From contig NZ_OY781616.1 in assembly GCF_963677005.1 (NCBI RefSeq), positions 2,675,001 to 2,739,000 of the forward strand: a DNA stretch of 64,000 nucleotides, in the 5' to 3' direction. The stretch's first letter is position 1. Each line of letters opens with the position of its first letter. The stretch comes from Maridesulfovibrio sp. (GTDB lineage: Bacteria > Desulfobacterota > Desulfovibrionia > Desulfovibrionales > Desulfovibrionaceae). The position numbers and the translations under genes are program-made. Shown here piece by piece: positions 63,706 to 64,000 of this stretch. The notes below the pieces were generated by a model. The model was not told the DNA's origin, searched no databases, and saw only the letters and a program-made list of their open reading frames with translations.

Positions 63706-63733
63706 CGGCTGCGGGCCTTACGGCCCGCAGCCG
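63706..63733 (+). terminator. Strong hairpin between aprA and qmoA
   Basis: A perfect 12-bp stem (63706-63717 with 63722-63733), 4-base loop, followed by a C/T tail that is not a pure T run. It may terminate part of the transcription and let some pass to qmoA, or stabilise the aprBA mRNA 3' end. Confidence 0.6.
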
Positions 63734-63846
63734 TTCTTCTTCGGCAAGCACTGAAATGGTCTGAATCCGTATTGCGACCTAAGGTCGGTGTCCGGGTTTG
63801 GGCCATTTTATGGCTAAGGGCCTCAAAGAGTTCAGGAGGATAGAGA

Positions 63847-64000
63847 ATGTCAAATAGCATACTTGTCGTTGGCGGCGGGTTCAGCGGAATAACCGCTGCT
63901 CTCGAAGCCGCTGAAGTAGGCCATGAAGTCTTCATCGTGGAGAAGGCGCCGTATCTGGGTGGCCGGGTGATGCAGCTGAATAAATACTTTCCGAAGCTGT
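63847..64000 (+). CDS. qmoA: QmoA, quinone-interacting oxidoreductase subunit A (start only)
   Basis: Only the first 51 residues are in the window. ATG with AGGAGG 7 bases upstream. The visible N-terminus is a flavin-binding Rossmann loop, SILVVGGGFSGITAALEAAE, with EKAPYLGGRVMQLNKYFP after it, the layout of HdrA-like subunits. QmoABC links the menaquinone pool to AprBA. The aprBA-qmo order agrees with sulfate reducers. The gene continues past 64000. Confidence 0.9.
   Translation, partial: MSNSILVVGGGFSGITAALEAAEVGHEVFIVEKAPYLGGRVMQLNKYFPKL

Noticed and set aside
62417-63751. Open frame of 444 codons opposite aprA
   Set aside because: Antisense by-product of aprA codon choice; composition unlike a real protein and no start signal.

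Overview
The window comes from a sulfate-reducing deltaproteobacterium of the Desulfovibrionaceae (a Desulfovibrio / Maridesulfovibrio-type genome, inferred). The right end carries the activation and reduction core of dissimilatory sulfate respiration: sat (ATP sulfurylase) divergent from aprB-aprA (APS reductase), followed by the start of qmoA. Elsewhere there are a small cluster-binding ferredoxin, anaerobic-type cobalamin genes (cbiA, cbiD, cbiF, cbiET), a cobA-hemD fusion, many sensory proteins and a flagellar fragment (fliJ, motE). No rRNA, tRNA, CRISPR array, transposase or integrase was seen.

Layout. 1-9.4 kb: end of an ATP-grasp enzyme, a small secreted protein, and a minus-strand signalling operon (HDOD response regulator, response regulator with a degenerate HD-GYP-like domain, PAS sensor kinase). 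This is followed by a membrane-anchored coiled-coil protein and a plus-strand unit encoding a 275-aa protein plus two tandem microproteins (24 and 27 aa) ending in a perfect terminator. 9.6-14.5 kb: a double methyltransferase, exonuclease III and a dCache chemoreceptor. 14.6-15.2 kb: a near-perfect Fur box ahead of two small orphan genes. 15.6-23.7 kb: trmJ, a TPR protein, cbiA, yjbQ, then DUF4389 / PP2C phosphatase / Cys-rich / AMMECR1 / APH-like kinase genes. 24.1-26.2 kb: a FecR-RTX protein behind an AT-rich promoter region. 26.2-40.1 kb: purN, cobA-hemD, valS, a BPL_N protein, a FapA/DUF342 protein, and a minus-strand block cbiET - cbiF - dinB - cbiD. Its intergenic gaps hold at least two families of dispersed hairpin repeats. 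40.3-45.6 kb: a likely minus-strand operon of a secreted protein, a 54-aa Cys-rich protein, fliJ, motE, truA and a FliD-like protein. 46-50.5 kb: ferredoxin, a YfcE-like phosphodiesterase and a complete mlaEFDCA lipid-transport operon. 50.7-58.8 kb: HD hydrolase, argJ, ppiD, aconitase, a coiled-coil protein and an unusual chorismate mutase / EPSP-synthase-like fusion. 59-64 kb: sat, aprBA, qmoA.

How it fits together. Sat makes APS from sulfate and ATP. AprBA reduces APS to sulfite and AMP with electrons delivered from the menaquinone pool through QmoABC. Siroheme/cobalamin genes supply the tetrapyrrole needs of such an organism. The sat promoter shows a readable architecture: TTGACA -35, a Rex-like operator across it, and a GTGA-N6-TCAC palindrome about 60 bp upstream of the predicted start. 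The items most worth a second look are the pseudo-EPSP-synthase fusion, the microprotein pair, the Fur-box mini-operon, the intergenic repeat families and the regulatory architecture of the sat-apr intergenic region. All family assignments are from reading the sequence; no database search was possible.
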